Assembly (NCBI GenBank): GCA_900316115.1
Contig: ONBN01000007.1
Location: 1 to 54,201, forward strand
Origin: an uncultured Eubacteriales bacterium
GTDB taxonomy: Bacteria > Bacillota > Clostridia > Lachnospirales > Lachnospiraceae
Length of the DNA: 54,201 bases
Reading direction: 5' to 3'
Shown here: positions 45,183 to 52,673 of the stretch, piece by piece
Layout: each line of letters opens with the position of its first letter
Position numbering within the stretch: position 1 is the first letter of the stretch
The notes under the pieces: generated by a model
The model's input: the letters and a program-made list of their open reading frames with translations, nothing else
What the model was told of the DNA's origin: nothing
Databases searched by the model: none
Translations under genes and position numbers: made by a program

Positions 45183-45293
45183 TCAGTAAACATACATCTC
45201 CAGGCCCTGAGCCATAATATCCAGAACTTCTTCCACTCTTTCCCCAAAAAGTGAATAAAAAAACCGATATAAAGATACTTTTATATCGGTCAT
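45183..45293 (-). CDS. Candidate 36-residue leader ORF of the pilus operon
   Basis: ATG at 45293, sequence MTDIKVSLYRFFYSLFGE then RVEEVLDIMAQGLEMYVY and stop TGA. The composition looks protein-like, but there is no ribosome site and its first codons form the hairpin described at 45256-45290. It may be a chance frame or a remnant. Confidence 0.2.
   Translation of the reverse strand: MTDIKVSLYRFFYSLFGERVEEVLDIMAQGLEMYVY
45256..45290 (-). terminator. Rho-independent terminator or attenuator in the pilus operon leader
   Basis: An 11-bp perfect stem (ACCGATATAAA/TTTATATCGGT, six-base loop) followed on the minus strand by seven Ts. It lies between a possible promoter near 45388 and the adhesin gene at 45071. 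No gene ends just before it, because the AlbA gene has its own terminator at 45514, so it may act as an attenuator. The leader also has a repeated GCGAAAAT(A/G)AG(A/G)AATG element near 45095-45140. Confidence 0.65.
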
Positions 45294-45335
45294 CTGAATT
45301 ATGGTTTATGTATGTGTCATCTATTCAGTGCCTTA

Positions 45336-45393
45336 ACAAAGTATACGTTCACATTTTTTCTAAAAAATAACATCAATTAGTACACTTTGTCAA
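45336..45393 (-). promoter_or_regulatory. Putative promoter and operator of the pilus operon
   Basis: TTGACA (45388-45393 on the minus strand) with TTATTT 17 bases on, and a TATACT box nearer the gene at 45340-45345. ACAAAGTATAC (45336-45346) and GTACACTTTGT (45380-45390) form an inverted repeat (10 of 11) overlapping these boxes, a candidate regulator site. The rest of 45294-45513 is AT-rich with nothing further to support. Confidence 0.45.
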
Positions 45394-45513
45394 TCATTAG
45401 CAAAACCAAATGAATGTAAAATTTGCGTAAAAACATGCCAACCGTAAAAATATATCATTAAACTTCAGTTAATCGTATAATATATTGATAAACAGCAAAT
45501 AAAAGTAAAAACA

Positions 45514-45572
45514 GTCAAAAAAACAATCGTATTTTTTTACGATTGTTTTTCCGACCGTTTTTAACCGATATA
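45514..45572 (-). repeat. 59-bp identical direct repeat, copy A (terminator)
   Basis: Identical over all 59 bases to 46900-46958. On the minus strand it reads TATATCGGTTAA, then a hairpin (AAAAACAATCGTA pairing with TACGATTGTTTTT) and a T run. The first 12 bases repeat the last codons and stop of the GNAT gene at 46947. It now ends the AlbA gene. Confidence 0.95.
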
Positions 45573-45596
45573 GTTCTTTATAATTGATCTCAAGGC

Positions 45597-46847
45597 TTAT
45601 TTTATTATATATTTTGTACCTCTGCCTTTGCCTTGAACCATTATGACATCTTTTTGATTCAGCTCTTTCAACAACTGCGTTGTCTTTGATTTTCCAAAAG
45701 GAACATACGGCACAATTTCACTAATTGGTTTTAAGGTTGTCCTGCTTAAGGTCTTGTATACCGTCTTTTCATCTTCGGTTAGATCCAGATCTTTTTCCAA
45801 AACAGGCAGCACAATCCTGATGGCATTCTCTGATACTTCAAAATCCGGTTTTCTTAATCCAGCCTCATAAAGCTGCTTAATCCTTGTAATTCCAGTTCCA
45901 AATATCTCCACAAGCCCTAATCTGTAAAATACATTTGCAAGAACTGCGTTTCTTAAAACGGACAATTTACCGGCTAAATATTCTTCTTCTGTTATTCCCG
46001 ATGGCAATCCGCCAGGCGAAACAATTTCTATCCTGTCATCAAACATTGAGACCCTGATTCTGGGGTTTATATCCCAGGCTCTGTGAATCAAAGCATTTGC
46101 AATTGCTTCTCTGAACGCAGCCTCCGGTATTTTTTCTACCTTTTTTCTGTCTGTCCCCTGTATGATTTCATACTGATAGTAATCTCTAAATACAGTTAAT
46201 GTCTTATCATATATTTCTAATGCTGACGTATGCTCAAAGGTTGCCCTTTTTTGAATAATGCTGATATTCTCTCCAAATTTCATTATATCAATTCCGGGAA
46301 ACGGATTCTTATCAGCCAGAATCCCTGCTGCATTATTGTAGCCTGCGTCATTATTATATAAATTCAAGGTTCTCAAAGTATCCTGATTAAAGCGTTCAAT
46401 ATGGATACATTCCTGCAATTTATGACATAAAATATCAAACGACAAATCCTGTTCTTTGCATGGAAGCTCTTCAAAGCTGATATTTTTCCCTTCCAGGATC
46501 AGTCTTGATAATTCCAGTGTATCCACTTCTATTGTTGCTGTATCATTCCTTTTGTATGCTTTTGATTTATATAGATATGGCTTCTGTACACCACTTTTTA
46601 CGGAAAGTATTATTGTATGGTCTTTTTGCACTTCCAGCGTATAATCTGGCTGAGGGGATATGCTGTCATTGATCTTATTTTCGATATCCAGGCACGCCTG
46701 TTTTACATCTGTCAGGCCTTTTACATTGCCCTTATCATCAATTCCGAAAAAAATTTTTCCTCCATTGTAGTTTGAAAAGGCACTTACTGTTTTTAAAAAC
46801 GTATTGGTAATCGTTTCTTTAAATTCTATTGTCCGGGTTTCCTGCAT
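45597..46847 (-). CDS. AlbA_2 (Schlafen-type) ATP-binding protein
   Basis: About 416 residues. N-terminal AlbA_2/Schlafen domain (RTIEFKETITNTFLKTVSAF, GGKIFFGIDDKGNVKGLTD), linker, a HATPase_c_4/RecG-related C-terminal domain (EAIANALIHRAWD, FDDRIEIVSPGGLPSGI, GTGITRIKQL), and a final winged helix (VYKTLSRTTLKPISEIVPYV). Family proteins are common, variable accessory genes in gut bacteria; some are linked to nucleic-acid binding or defence, most are uncharacterised. ATG at 46847 behind GCGAGG. The gene stands alone between two identical 59-bp repeats. A TATAAT box lies within the insert, and the best-spaced -35 (TTGTTT) falls in the repeat's T run. Confidence 0.85.
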   Translation of the reverse strand: MQETRTIEFKETITNTFLKTVSAFSNYNGGKIFFGIDDKGNVKGLTDVKQACLDIENKINDSISPQPDYTLEVQKDHTIILSVKSGVQKPYLYKSKAYKRNDTATIEVDTLELSRLILEGKNISFEELPCKEQDLSFDILCHKLQECIHIERFNQDTLRTLNLYNNDAGYNNAAGILADKNPFPGIDIMKFGENISIIQKRATFEHTSALEIYDKTLTVFRDYYQYEIIQGTDRKKVEKIPEAAFREAIANALIHRAWDINPRIRVSMFDDRIEIVSPGGLPSGITEEEYLAGKLSVLRNAVLANVFYRLGLVEIFGTGITRIKQLYEAGLRKPDFEVSENAIRIVLPVLEKDLDLTEDEKTVYKTLSRTTLKPISEIVPYVPFGKSKTTQLLKELNQKDVIMVQGKGRGTKYIIK

Positions 46848-46899
46848 ACAATTTTCCTCGCTCCCTTTCAATTTTATAACTTTATTATATGCAGAAGCG

Positions 46900-46958
46900 G
46901 TCAAAAAAACAATCGTATTTTTTTACGATTGTTTTTCCGACCGTTTTTAACCGATATA
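46900..46958 (-). repeat. 59-bp identical direct repeat, copy B (3' end and terminator of the GNAT gene)
   Basis: Contains the last three codons and stop of the GNAT gene and its terminator hairpin. The distance between corresponding points of copies A and B is 1,386 bases, which holds only the AlbA-type gene. Confidence 0.95.
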
Positions 46959-47471
46959 TTTCTCCAGCAGCACTAAATCAATCCCCGGGATTCCATTAAA
47001 ATTCGTGGGTACAATGTCAATCTCCGTATATCCAAGCTTTTTATACATCTTACGTGCGATCACATTTCTTGCGTTAGTGTCAATCCGCAGTTCCACACAC
47101 CCACATTCCAGGGCATGCTCTTCATAATACTTGACAAACTTTTTACCATATCCCATTCCGGCTCCATCAGGGGAAATCACCAGGGTATGCAGCACACAGA
47201 CCTGGTCATCCTCTGCCTGATGCTTCCAATGCCCTTTACTGTAAACATCTACCTGGGTTTTATTTATAATTCCTGTACCATATATTTTCCCATGATCTTC
47301 AAGCACATACAAATCATCCCGTTCAAGGGAAGCCTCTGCAGTGGCCCGTACAGGATATATCCCCCGGATCCATCCGATCATCTGCTTTCCGCTTTCTTCT
47401 GCAGTATGAATATCATTATAGATTTCCTCAACCGCATCAATATCACTTGCTAATGCTTTTCTGATCTTCAT
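46947..47471 (-). CDS. GNAT family N-acetyltransferase
   Basis: 174 residues. Acetyl-CoA motif: LHTLVISPDGAGMGYGKKFV, then LRIDTNARNVIARKMYKKLG and the usual end. Substrate unknown. Last gene of the amino-acid transporter operon, 13 bases after the acetolactate-synthase-like gene; AAAGAGGT is the ribosome site. Its 3' end lies inside a 59-bp repeat that recurs after the AlbA-type gene, so its stop codon region has been duplicated. Confidence 0.85.
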   Translation of the reverse strand: MKIRKALASDIDAVEEIYNDIHTAEESGKQMIGWIRGIYPVRATAEASLERDDLYVLEDHGKIYGTGIINKTQVDVYSKGHWKHQAEDDQVCVLHTLVISPDGAGMGYGKKFVKYYEEHALECGCVELRIDTNARNVIARKMYKKLGYTEIDIVPTNFNGIPGIDLVLLEKYIG

Positions 47472-47484
47472 TCCGGTACCTCTT

Positions 47485-48899
47485 TCATTCGTTCATAATT
47501 TCTTTTAGATGTTGACTCAACCGCATATTTTCGCTGTAATCCACCTTAACCACAACTACTGCAGGCACATTCTGGGCAAAGGCTTCCTCTAATGTGGGAA
47601 TCAGTTCATCCGCAGAATGTATTGTATAACCTTTGCAATGCATAGATTCTGCAAACATTTCAAAATCCGGATTGGTGAAATTCACATAGCAGCTGTCTCC
47701 AAACTGCTCCTGCTCTTTCCATTTGATAAGCCCATAGGCATTATCTTCCCAGATCAGAGTTACAAACGGGATCTTTTCCCTGACTGCAGTTTCCAGTTCC
47801 TGATTATTCATAAGGAATCCGCCATCTCCACATATAGCCAGTACCTTTCGCTCCGGGTATAGCATTTTGGCACATATGGCACCAGGAACACTGAATCCCA
47901 TGCTGGCAAATCCATTGCTGATCAGGCAGGTATTTGGTTCGTAACAATGATAATGACGGGCGATCCACATTTTATGTGCACCTACATCAGAAAGAACAAT
48001 ATCTTTTTTCCCCATTACTTTCCGCACATCGGCTAAGATCCTTGCAGGCTTCATGGGGTAAGACGCATCTGCTGCCATTTCTGCCTGTTCTTTTTCCATC
48101 ATAGCCTTTAATTTCAGCGCAAAATCCGGCTCCACCTCCCTGCTGGTGATCTTTAAGATTTTACGCAGGCTGTTTGATATATCACCTACCAGTTCCACAT
48201 TTGGCTGGTATCTTTTGTTTACATCTGCAGGCTTACAGGCTATATGGATAATCTTTGTATCTGGGCGTACATTCCATTTCAAAGGGGCATATTCCACCAT
48301 GTCATATCCCACACCAATGACCAGATCTGCCACTTCAAATATTTTATTCGCATAATCTTTCTGGGGAATCCCGATGGTCCACAGGCTATACGGGTTGTCC
48401 ATAGGAACAACTCCCTTTGCCATCATAGTATTAATAACAGGAATATGCAAGGTATTTACAAATTCTGTAAGCATTTCTGATGCATTTTGCCGTACAACAC
48501 CATTTCCCGCAAGTATTACCGGTATTTTTGCCTGCTTTATCAATTCACTGGCAGCTTCTACCGCTTTTGTAGAAGCGTATTCCACCAGCTTCTCCTGTTT
48601 TTTCAATGGTTTTACATCTGCAGGTATTTTGGCAATATCATTGGGCAGGCAATATGGGTTGCACCAGGCCCCAAAGTTGACAGGCATACCCCAGCCTTTC
48701 CAGTGAGCCTTCCATATACATCTGCCATAAAAGCAGCTCCCTGCTCATGCCTTGTATCTATAAAACGGATTTTACTTTCTTTGATCGCAAACATCAGATC
48801 AAGTGTTTCTTCTCCAGGAATCCCGAAGATCGTGTCTACTCCTTCTTCCTGCAAACACTCTACTAAAACCTGTGCTGTATTTTTCACTGTTTTCTCCAT
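47485..48899 (-). pseudogene. Thiamine-diphosphate enzyme, acetolactate synthase-like, with internal deletion and frameshift
   Basis: N-terminal piece: VDTIFGIPGEETLDLMFAI with the catalytic Glu region, RHEQGAAFMADVYGRLTG, LSTLGPGAT. The C-terminal piece begins at LPNDIAKIPADVKP and carries the central domain (IPVILAGNGV, GVGYDMVEYAP) and the ThDP motif (AICGDGGFLMNNQEL to FVTLIWEDNAYGLIKW). Relatives have about 85 residues between the LGPGATN motif and a second PGAT motif of the form EKPGATHI; here the two PGATs have been merged, near 48655-48670. One C is also missing shortly after (HIALPNDIAK would be restored). Would decarboxylate pyruvate to acetolactate or act on a similar 2-keto acid; inactive as read. 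Confidence 0.85.
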
Positions 48900-48920
48900 A
48901 ATCCCCTCTGCCCCTCCTCA

Positions 48921-48974
48921 TTTACGCTGATTCAAGGTCTTTCATTTTTTACGCTGACTCAAGGCCTTTCATTT
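48921..48974 (-). repeat. 27-bp tandem duplication at the 3' end of the cytidylate-kinase-like gene
   Basis: TTTACGCTGA(T/C)TCAAGG(T/C)CTTTCATTT occurs twice in direct succession (two mismatches). On the minus strand the first-read copy contains the last codons NERP and the TGA of the gene; the second repeats that end in the intergenic gap. Confidence 0.9.
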
Positions 48975-49546
48975 TTGTAGGCGTATTCCAGGATGTCCAC
49001 ACATCCTTTGATGCCAAACAGTCCACGGTTTAATACAATATCTTTATTTGTTTCCTGCTTCCATTTTCCATTGGAATAATAACGGTAAAATTCTTTTCTG
49101 GCAGTGTCCATCTTTCGTACTGTCTTTCCTGCTGCCTCTGCTGAAATGCCATATTTTTCTTTAATGATCCCTACACGTACATCATAGGGTGCTGTAATAA
49201 ACACTTTCAGGCAGTCCGTTCTTTCACGCAGGATATAATCCGCCATCCGCCCCACTATAATACAGGAATCCCTTTCCGCAAGCTGCAGGATCAGATGTGT
49301 TTCTTCCCGAAATAAACGATCCGATTCAATATCCTGGGACATTAAAAAGTAATGACTGATTATCTTTTTGGATATCTGTTCATCCAGAGTTGCCGCATGG
49401 TTCAATTCCAGATTACTTTTTTTCGCCGCCATATCCAGCAGATCTTTATCGTATAAAGGAATGCCAAGGCGCTCTGAAAGTTCCTTTCCGATCTCGTGCC
49501 CTTCTGCTCCAAATGACCGGCAGATTGTGATGATCTTTTTATTCAT
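48959..49546 (-). CDS. Cytidylate kinase-like family protein
   Basis: About 195 residues. The P-loop region is modified (ITICRSFGAEGHEIGKELSE), then LGIPLYDKDLLDMAA, IIVGRMADYILRE, VFITAPYDVRVGIIKEKYG, and DTARKEFYRYY. This is the Cytidylate_kin2 family, in which a classical GxxGxGKS loop is replaced by G-x-E-G; the substrate is not established. ATG at 49546 overlaps the stop of the preceding gene (ATGA); the first ATG at 49552 is too close to GGAGG. Confidence 0.85.
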   Translation of the reverse strand: MNKKIITICRSFGAEGHEIGKELSERLGIPLYDKDLLDMAAKKSNLELNHAATLDEQISKKIISHYFLMSQDIESDRLFREETHLILQLAERDSCIIVGRMADYILRERTDCLKVFITAPYDVRVGIIKEKYGISAEAAGKTVRKMDTARKEFYRYYSNGKWKQETNKDIVLNRGLFGIKGCVDILEYAYKNERP

Positions 49547-50274
49547 GCACATGCCTCCACAAATGCTTTAAATATTTTCTTTGCTGTGTCATCTTTCAGA
49601 TAAATAAATTCCGGATGCCACTGAATACCCCATATAAATTTCTTATCCGGTGCATAGATTCCTTCTATTAATCCATCCTCTGACACTGCCATTACCTCAA
49701 ATCCTTTTCCCATACTTCCGATCCCCTGATGATGATAGCTGTTCACAGGCAGATTCTTCTGCTGCAATAAGGCATACAAGGGAGAATTTTCCATGATTTC
49801 CACATCATGTACCGTCCTGTCGTATGGGGCAGTCATATGATGTTCAATTTCTTTTGTTCCTGAAAACTGCTGGGGAAGATCCTGATACAGTGTTCCTCCG
49901 GCAAGAACATTCAACAGCTGGATCCCACGGCAAATGCCAAGAATCGGTTTGTCTTTTTCTTTTGCCATTTTGTATATTTTTTCTTCTAAAATATCCCTTT
50001 GGGGACAGCAGACACCGCACGCTGAAACAGGTTCTTCTCCATACATCTGAGGATCCACATCATGTCCGCCGGTAAAAAGATACCCGTCCAGCATAGCATC
50101 CAGCTGCTTCAGATCCTCCATCTCCGGCTGCAGTGGCAAGATCACAGGGATACCGCCAGCATCCCGGATACCGTCCAGATATCCCGGCACCATCCAGATA
50201 CTGTCTTTTTCTTCATCCCACAAAGGAATAACTCCGATCACAGGTTTTTGAATGCAGGTTCTGTCTTTTATCAT
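49543..50274 (-). CDS. Gamma-glutamyl-gamma-aminobutyrate hydrolase family protein (class I glutamine amidotransferase, PuuD-like)
   Basis: About 243 residues. Nucleophile Cys in PILGICRGIQLLNV, oxyanion region DGYLFTGGHDVDP, and the His-Glu pair in WGIQWHPEFI. It cleaves gamma-glutamyl amides in the cytoplasm. Directly downstream of a polar amino acid ABC importer, so it may process an imported gamma-glutamyl compound. The ATG at 50274 is preferred over GTG at 50277. Confidence 0.88.
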   Translation of the reverse strand: MIKDRTCIQKPVIGVIPLWDEEKDSIWMVPGYLDGIRDAGGIPVILPLQPEMEDLKQLDAMLDGYLFTGGHDVDPQMYGEEPVSACGVCCPQRDILEEKIYKMAKEKDKPILGICRGIQLLNVLAGGTLYQDLPQQFSGTKEIEHHMTAPYDRTVHDVEIMENSPLYALLQQKNLPVNSYHHQGIGSMGKGFEVMAVSEDGLIEGIYAPDKKFIWGIQWHPEFIYLKDDTAKKIFKAFVEACA

Positions 50275-50286
50275 CACTTGTCACCT

Positions 50287-51021
50287 CTACAGTACTTTAT
50301 TTAAGAAATCGATGGTTCTTTTTTCTTTTGGATGCTTAAATATTTCTTCAGGTGTTCCTTCCTCCACAATATAACCATCATCCATAAAAATAACCCGATC
50401 TGCCACCTCTCTGGCAAATCCCATTTCATGTGTAACGATCACCATTGTCATTCCATCCTCTGCCAGCTGTTTCATAACCTCCAGCACCTCGCCTACCATT
50501 TCCGGATCCAGCGCACTTGTAGGTTCATCAAACAGCATAATATCCGGGTTCATTTCCAAAGCCCTTGCAATGGCACATCTTTGTTTCTGACCACCTGACA
50601 GCTGGTTTGGAAATACCTTTGCCTTATCCTTTAAGCCTACTCTGTCAAGCAGCTGATAGGCTTTCTCCTCTGCCTGCTGTTTTGTCATTTTTTGCAGTTC
50701 TATTGGCGCAAGGGTGATATTATCCAGAATATTTAAATTAGAAAACAGGTTGAAATGCTGAAATACCATTCCAATGCTTTCCCGCAGTTTATTGATATTC
50801 AGCTTTTTATCATCCAGGTTTTGATGATTCACCCAGATCTCTCCGCCGTTACTTTTTTCCAGACGGTTCAGGCATCTTAAGAATGTACTTTTACCTGAAC
50901 CGGAAGGGCCGATCAGACACAATACTTCGCCTTCAGCAACTTCAACGTCGATCTTTTTCAACACCTCTAATTCCCCGTAGCATTTACGCAGACCCTTTAC
51001 CACAATTTTACTTTCTGCCAT
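50287..51021 (-). CDS. glnQ: Amino acid ABC transporter ATP-binding protein (GlnQ type)
   Basis: About 244 residues. Walker [14 protein letters not shown]-loop [12 protein letters not shown], signature [15 protein letters not shown], Walker [18 protein letters not shown]-loop [14 protein letters not shown]. Drives uptake of a polar amino acid together with the permease and binding protein upstream. ATG at 51021 behind AAGGAAG; it overlaps the end of the permease gene. Confidence 0.94.
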   Translation of the reverse strand: MAESKIVVKGLRKCYGELEVLKKIDVEVAEGEVLCLIGPSGSGKSTFLRCLNRLEKSNGGEIWVNHQNLDDKKLNINKLRESIGMVFQHFNLFSNLNILDNITLAPIELQKMTKQQAEEKAYQLLDRVGLKDKAKVFPNQLSGGQKQRCAIARALEMNPDIMLFDEPTSALDPEMVGEVLEVMKQLAEDGMTMVIVTHEMGFAREVADRVIFMDDGYIVEEGTPEEIFKHPKEKRTIDFLNKVL

Positions 51022-51691
51022 ATGCAATCTTCCTTTCCACTATCTTGGCAAATTTTGCAAGAATGGTGCATATCACCAGATAGAACAAAGCAACCACCAG
51101 CCATACCGACATGACCATAGACGCAGCATTTGCAGCTATGATCTTACCGTTCTGTGTCAGTTCACGGATACCGATAATAGAGATCAGGGACGTATCCTTC
51201 AAAGTGATAATAAACTGATTGATCATGGATGGCAGCATTGTGAGAAAAGCCTGTGGCAGGATCACACGCCGCATTGCCTTAAAATATGGCAGTCCAAGGC
51301 TTCTTGCTGCTTCCATCTGCCCTTTATCCACAGACTGGATACCTCCACGTATGATCTCAGCCATGTATGCCCCTGCATTTAAGCTTAAAGCTACAACACC
51401 TGCAGTAAAAGGCCCGCCAATATCTGACCAGGAAAATCCCCATGGTTTTAAGGACTGCGCCAGGCCATAGTAAATAATAAATGTCTGGACCAGCAGTGGT
51501 GTTCCACGGATGATATCAATATAAATTGCGGAAATAAACTCCAGTACCTTAAAGCCTGATACTGTAAACAGTCCAAAAATGATTCCCAGGACCAATGCCA
51601 GCAAAATGGACACAGCAGCCAGTTCCAGGGTCATTATTAATGCCTCCCCAAAGGTGGGGAGGTTTTTAATCAATGTGTTTACAAATTCCAT
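51008..51691 (-). CDS. Amino acid ABC transporter permease (HisM/GlnP type)
   Basis: 227 residues, five membrane helices ([20 protein letters not shown] at the start), the coupling EAA motif region [20 protein letters not shown], and [20 protein letters not shown] typical of the polar amino acid family. Forms the membrane pore, probably as a homodimer because only one permease gene is present. Confidence 0.93.
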   Translation of the reverse strand: MEFVNTLIKNLPTFGEALIMTLELAAVSILLALVLGIIFGLFTVSGFKVLEFISAIYIDIIRGTPLLVQTFIIYYGLAQSLKPWGFSWSDIGGPFTAGVVALSLNAGAYMAEIIRGGIQSVDKGQMEAARSLGLPYFKAMRRVILPQAFLTMLPSMINQFIITLKDTSLISIIGIRELTQNGKIIAANAASMVMSVWLVVALFYLVICTILAKFAKIVERKIAYGRK

Positions 51692-51718
51692 AGCCTGCTC
51701 CTTTTCTGTGGCAACTGC

Positions 51719-52471
51719 TTATTTGGAAATATACGTATTGATGATCTCATCGTATTTTCCGCTTTCTTTCACATTTGCCAGTCCTTTGTTCAGCATTTTT
51801 ACCAGCTCAGGATTTTCATCTTTTAATGTTGCGATGCCATAGGAAGAACCTCTTTCCATTGGAAGCGGCATTGACAATCCGATTCCTCTGTTGATCTCAT
51901 ATCCAAGTACAGGATAATCGTCAAATACTGCTGCAGAGGTTCCTGCCAGAACATCCTGGAACATTGTAGCGGAATCTTCAAACTGTACAACCTTAAATCC
52001 GTACTTATCAGCAATTGATTCAGCAAAAGCACAGCCTTCAGCGCCAATCTTTGCTGCTACCTGTTTGCCTTTCAGGTCTTCATAGCTCTTAATATCTGAT
52101 CCTGCCAACACACCCATACCTATACCGGAATCAAAATAAGGATCCGAGAAATCATACTTTTCTTTCCGCTCGTCTGTGATAGACATTCCGGCGATCACTG
52201 CATCTACTTCTCCAGCCTCCAGTGCGGTCACTGCTGCCGAAAATCCCACATATTCCAGCTCATATTCAAATCCCTGATCCTCTGCGATCGCTTTCAGAAG
52301 ATCCAGGTCGATTCCAACCATATCTCCTTCATCATTTTCAAATTCAAACGGTGCAAAGGTTGTATCTGTTGCTACTTTGTATACCTTTTTCTCATCATCT
52401 TTTGAACCACAGGCACACATACTTGCTATCATTGCAGTTGTCAGAAATAAGGCCATCATTCTTCTTTTCAT
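51719..52471 (-). CDS. Amino acid ABC transporter substrate-binding lipoprotein
   Basis: About 250 residues. Lipoprotein signal with mature Cys at residue 21 (MIASMCACGS), then YKVATDTTFAPFEFENDEG, GIDLDLLKAIAEDQGF, DAVIAGMSITDERKEKYDFS, and MLNKGLANVKESGKYDEI: SBP family 3, binding polar or charged amino acids. Start at 52471 because GGAGG is eight bases away; the frame is open further upstream through the leader (see 52529-52615) but without ribosome site. Confidence 0.93.
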   Translation of the reverse strand: MKRRMMALFLTTAMIASMCACGSKDDEKKVYKVATDTTFAPFEFENDEGDMVGIDLDLLKAIAEDQGFEYELEYVGFSAAVTALEAGEVDAVIAGMSITDERKEKYDFSDPYFDSGIGMGVLAGSDIKSYEDLKGKQVAAKIGAEGCAFAESIADKYGFKVVQFEDSATMFQDVLAGTSAAVFDDYPVLGYEINRGIGLSMPLPMERGSSYGIATLKDENPELVKMLNKGLANVKESGKYDEIINTYISK

Positions 52472-52528
52472 AATCATATCCTCCTTATAGAAAAACTTCA
52501 GATACATAAAATACATGTACCTATGTGT

Positions 52529-52615
52529 AAAAAAAAGACATAAGAAAGATTTCTCTTTCTTACGCCTTTGTAATTTATGCATATACTTTACTTTCTGCAC
52601 CATACTCAGTGTCAA
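52529..52615 (-). promoter_or_regulatory. Promoter and leader terminator (attenuator candidate) of the amino acid transporter operon
   Basis: TTGACA at 52610-52615 with a weak TAAAGT 19 bases on. In the leader the hairpin TAAGAAAG-AGAAAT-CTTTCTTA is followed by eight Ts (52529-52536), a rho-independent terminator placed before the binding-protein gene. The leader can be read as a short Lys/Arg-rich peptide (MHKLQRRKKEK) across the hairpin, but no stop separates it from the gene, so peptide-driven attenuation is only a possibility. No T-box motif seen. Confidence 0.5.
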
Positions 52616-52639
52616 CTACCTATTTTTGCAAATTTTCCC

Positions 52640-52667
52640 AAAAAGATGGAGCGTACACCATCTTTTT
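52640..52667. terminator. Terminator after the MerR-type gene
   Basis: AAAAAGATGG/CCATCTTTTT, a 10-bp perfect stem with an eight-base loop, usable in both directions. Lies seven bases past the stop at 52674. Confidence 0.8.
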
Positions 52668-52673
52668 AGTCCT

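Noticed and set aside
45256-45290. A third copy of the 59-bp repeat, because ACCGATATA recurs here
   Set aside because: Only nine bases are shared and the hairpin is different; the match is probably chance.
52480-52620. T-box riboswitch before the amino acid importer
   Set aside because: No conserved T-box sequence or specifier stem can be found, and the leader is too short.
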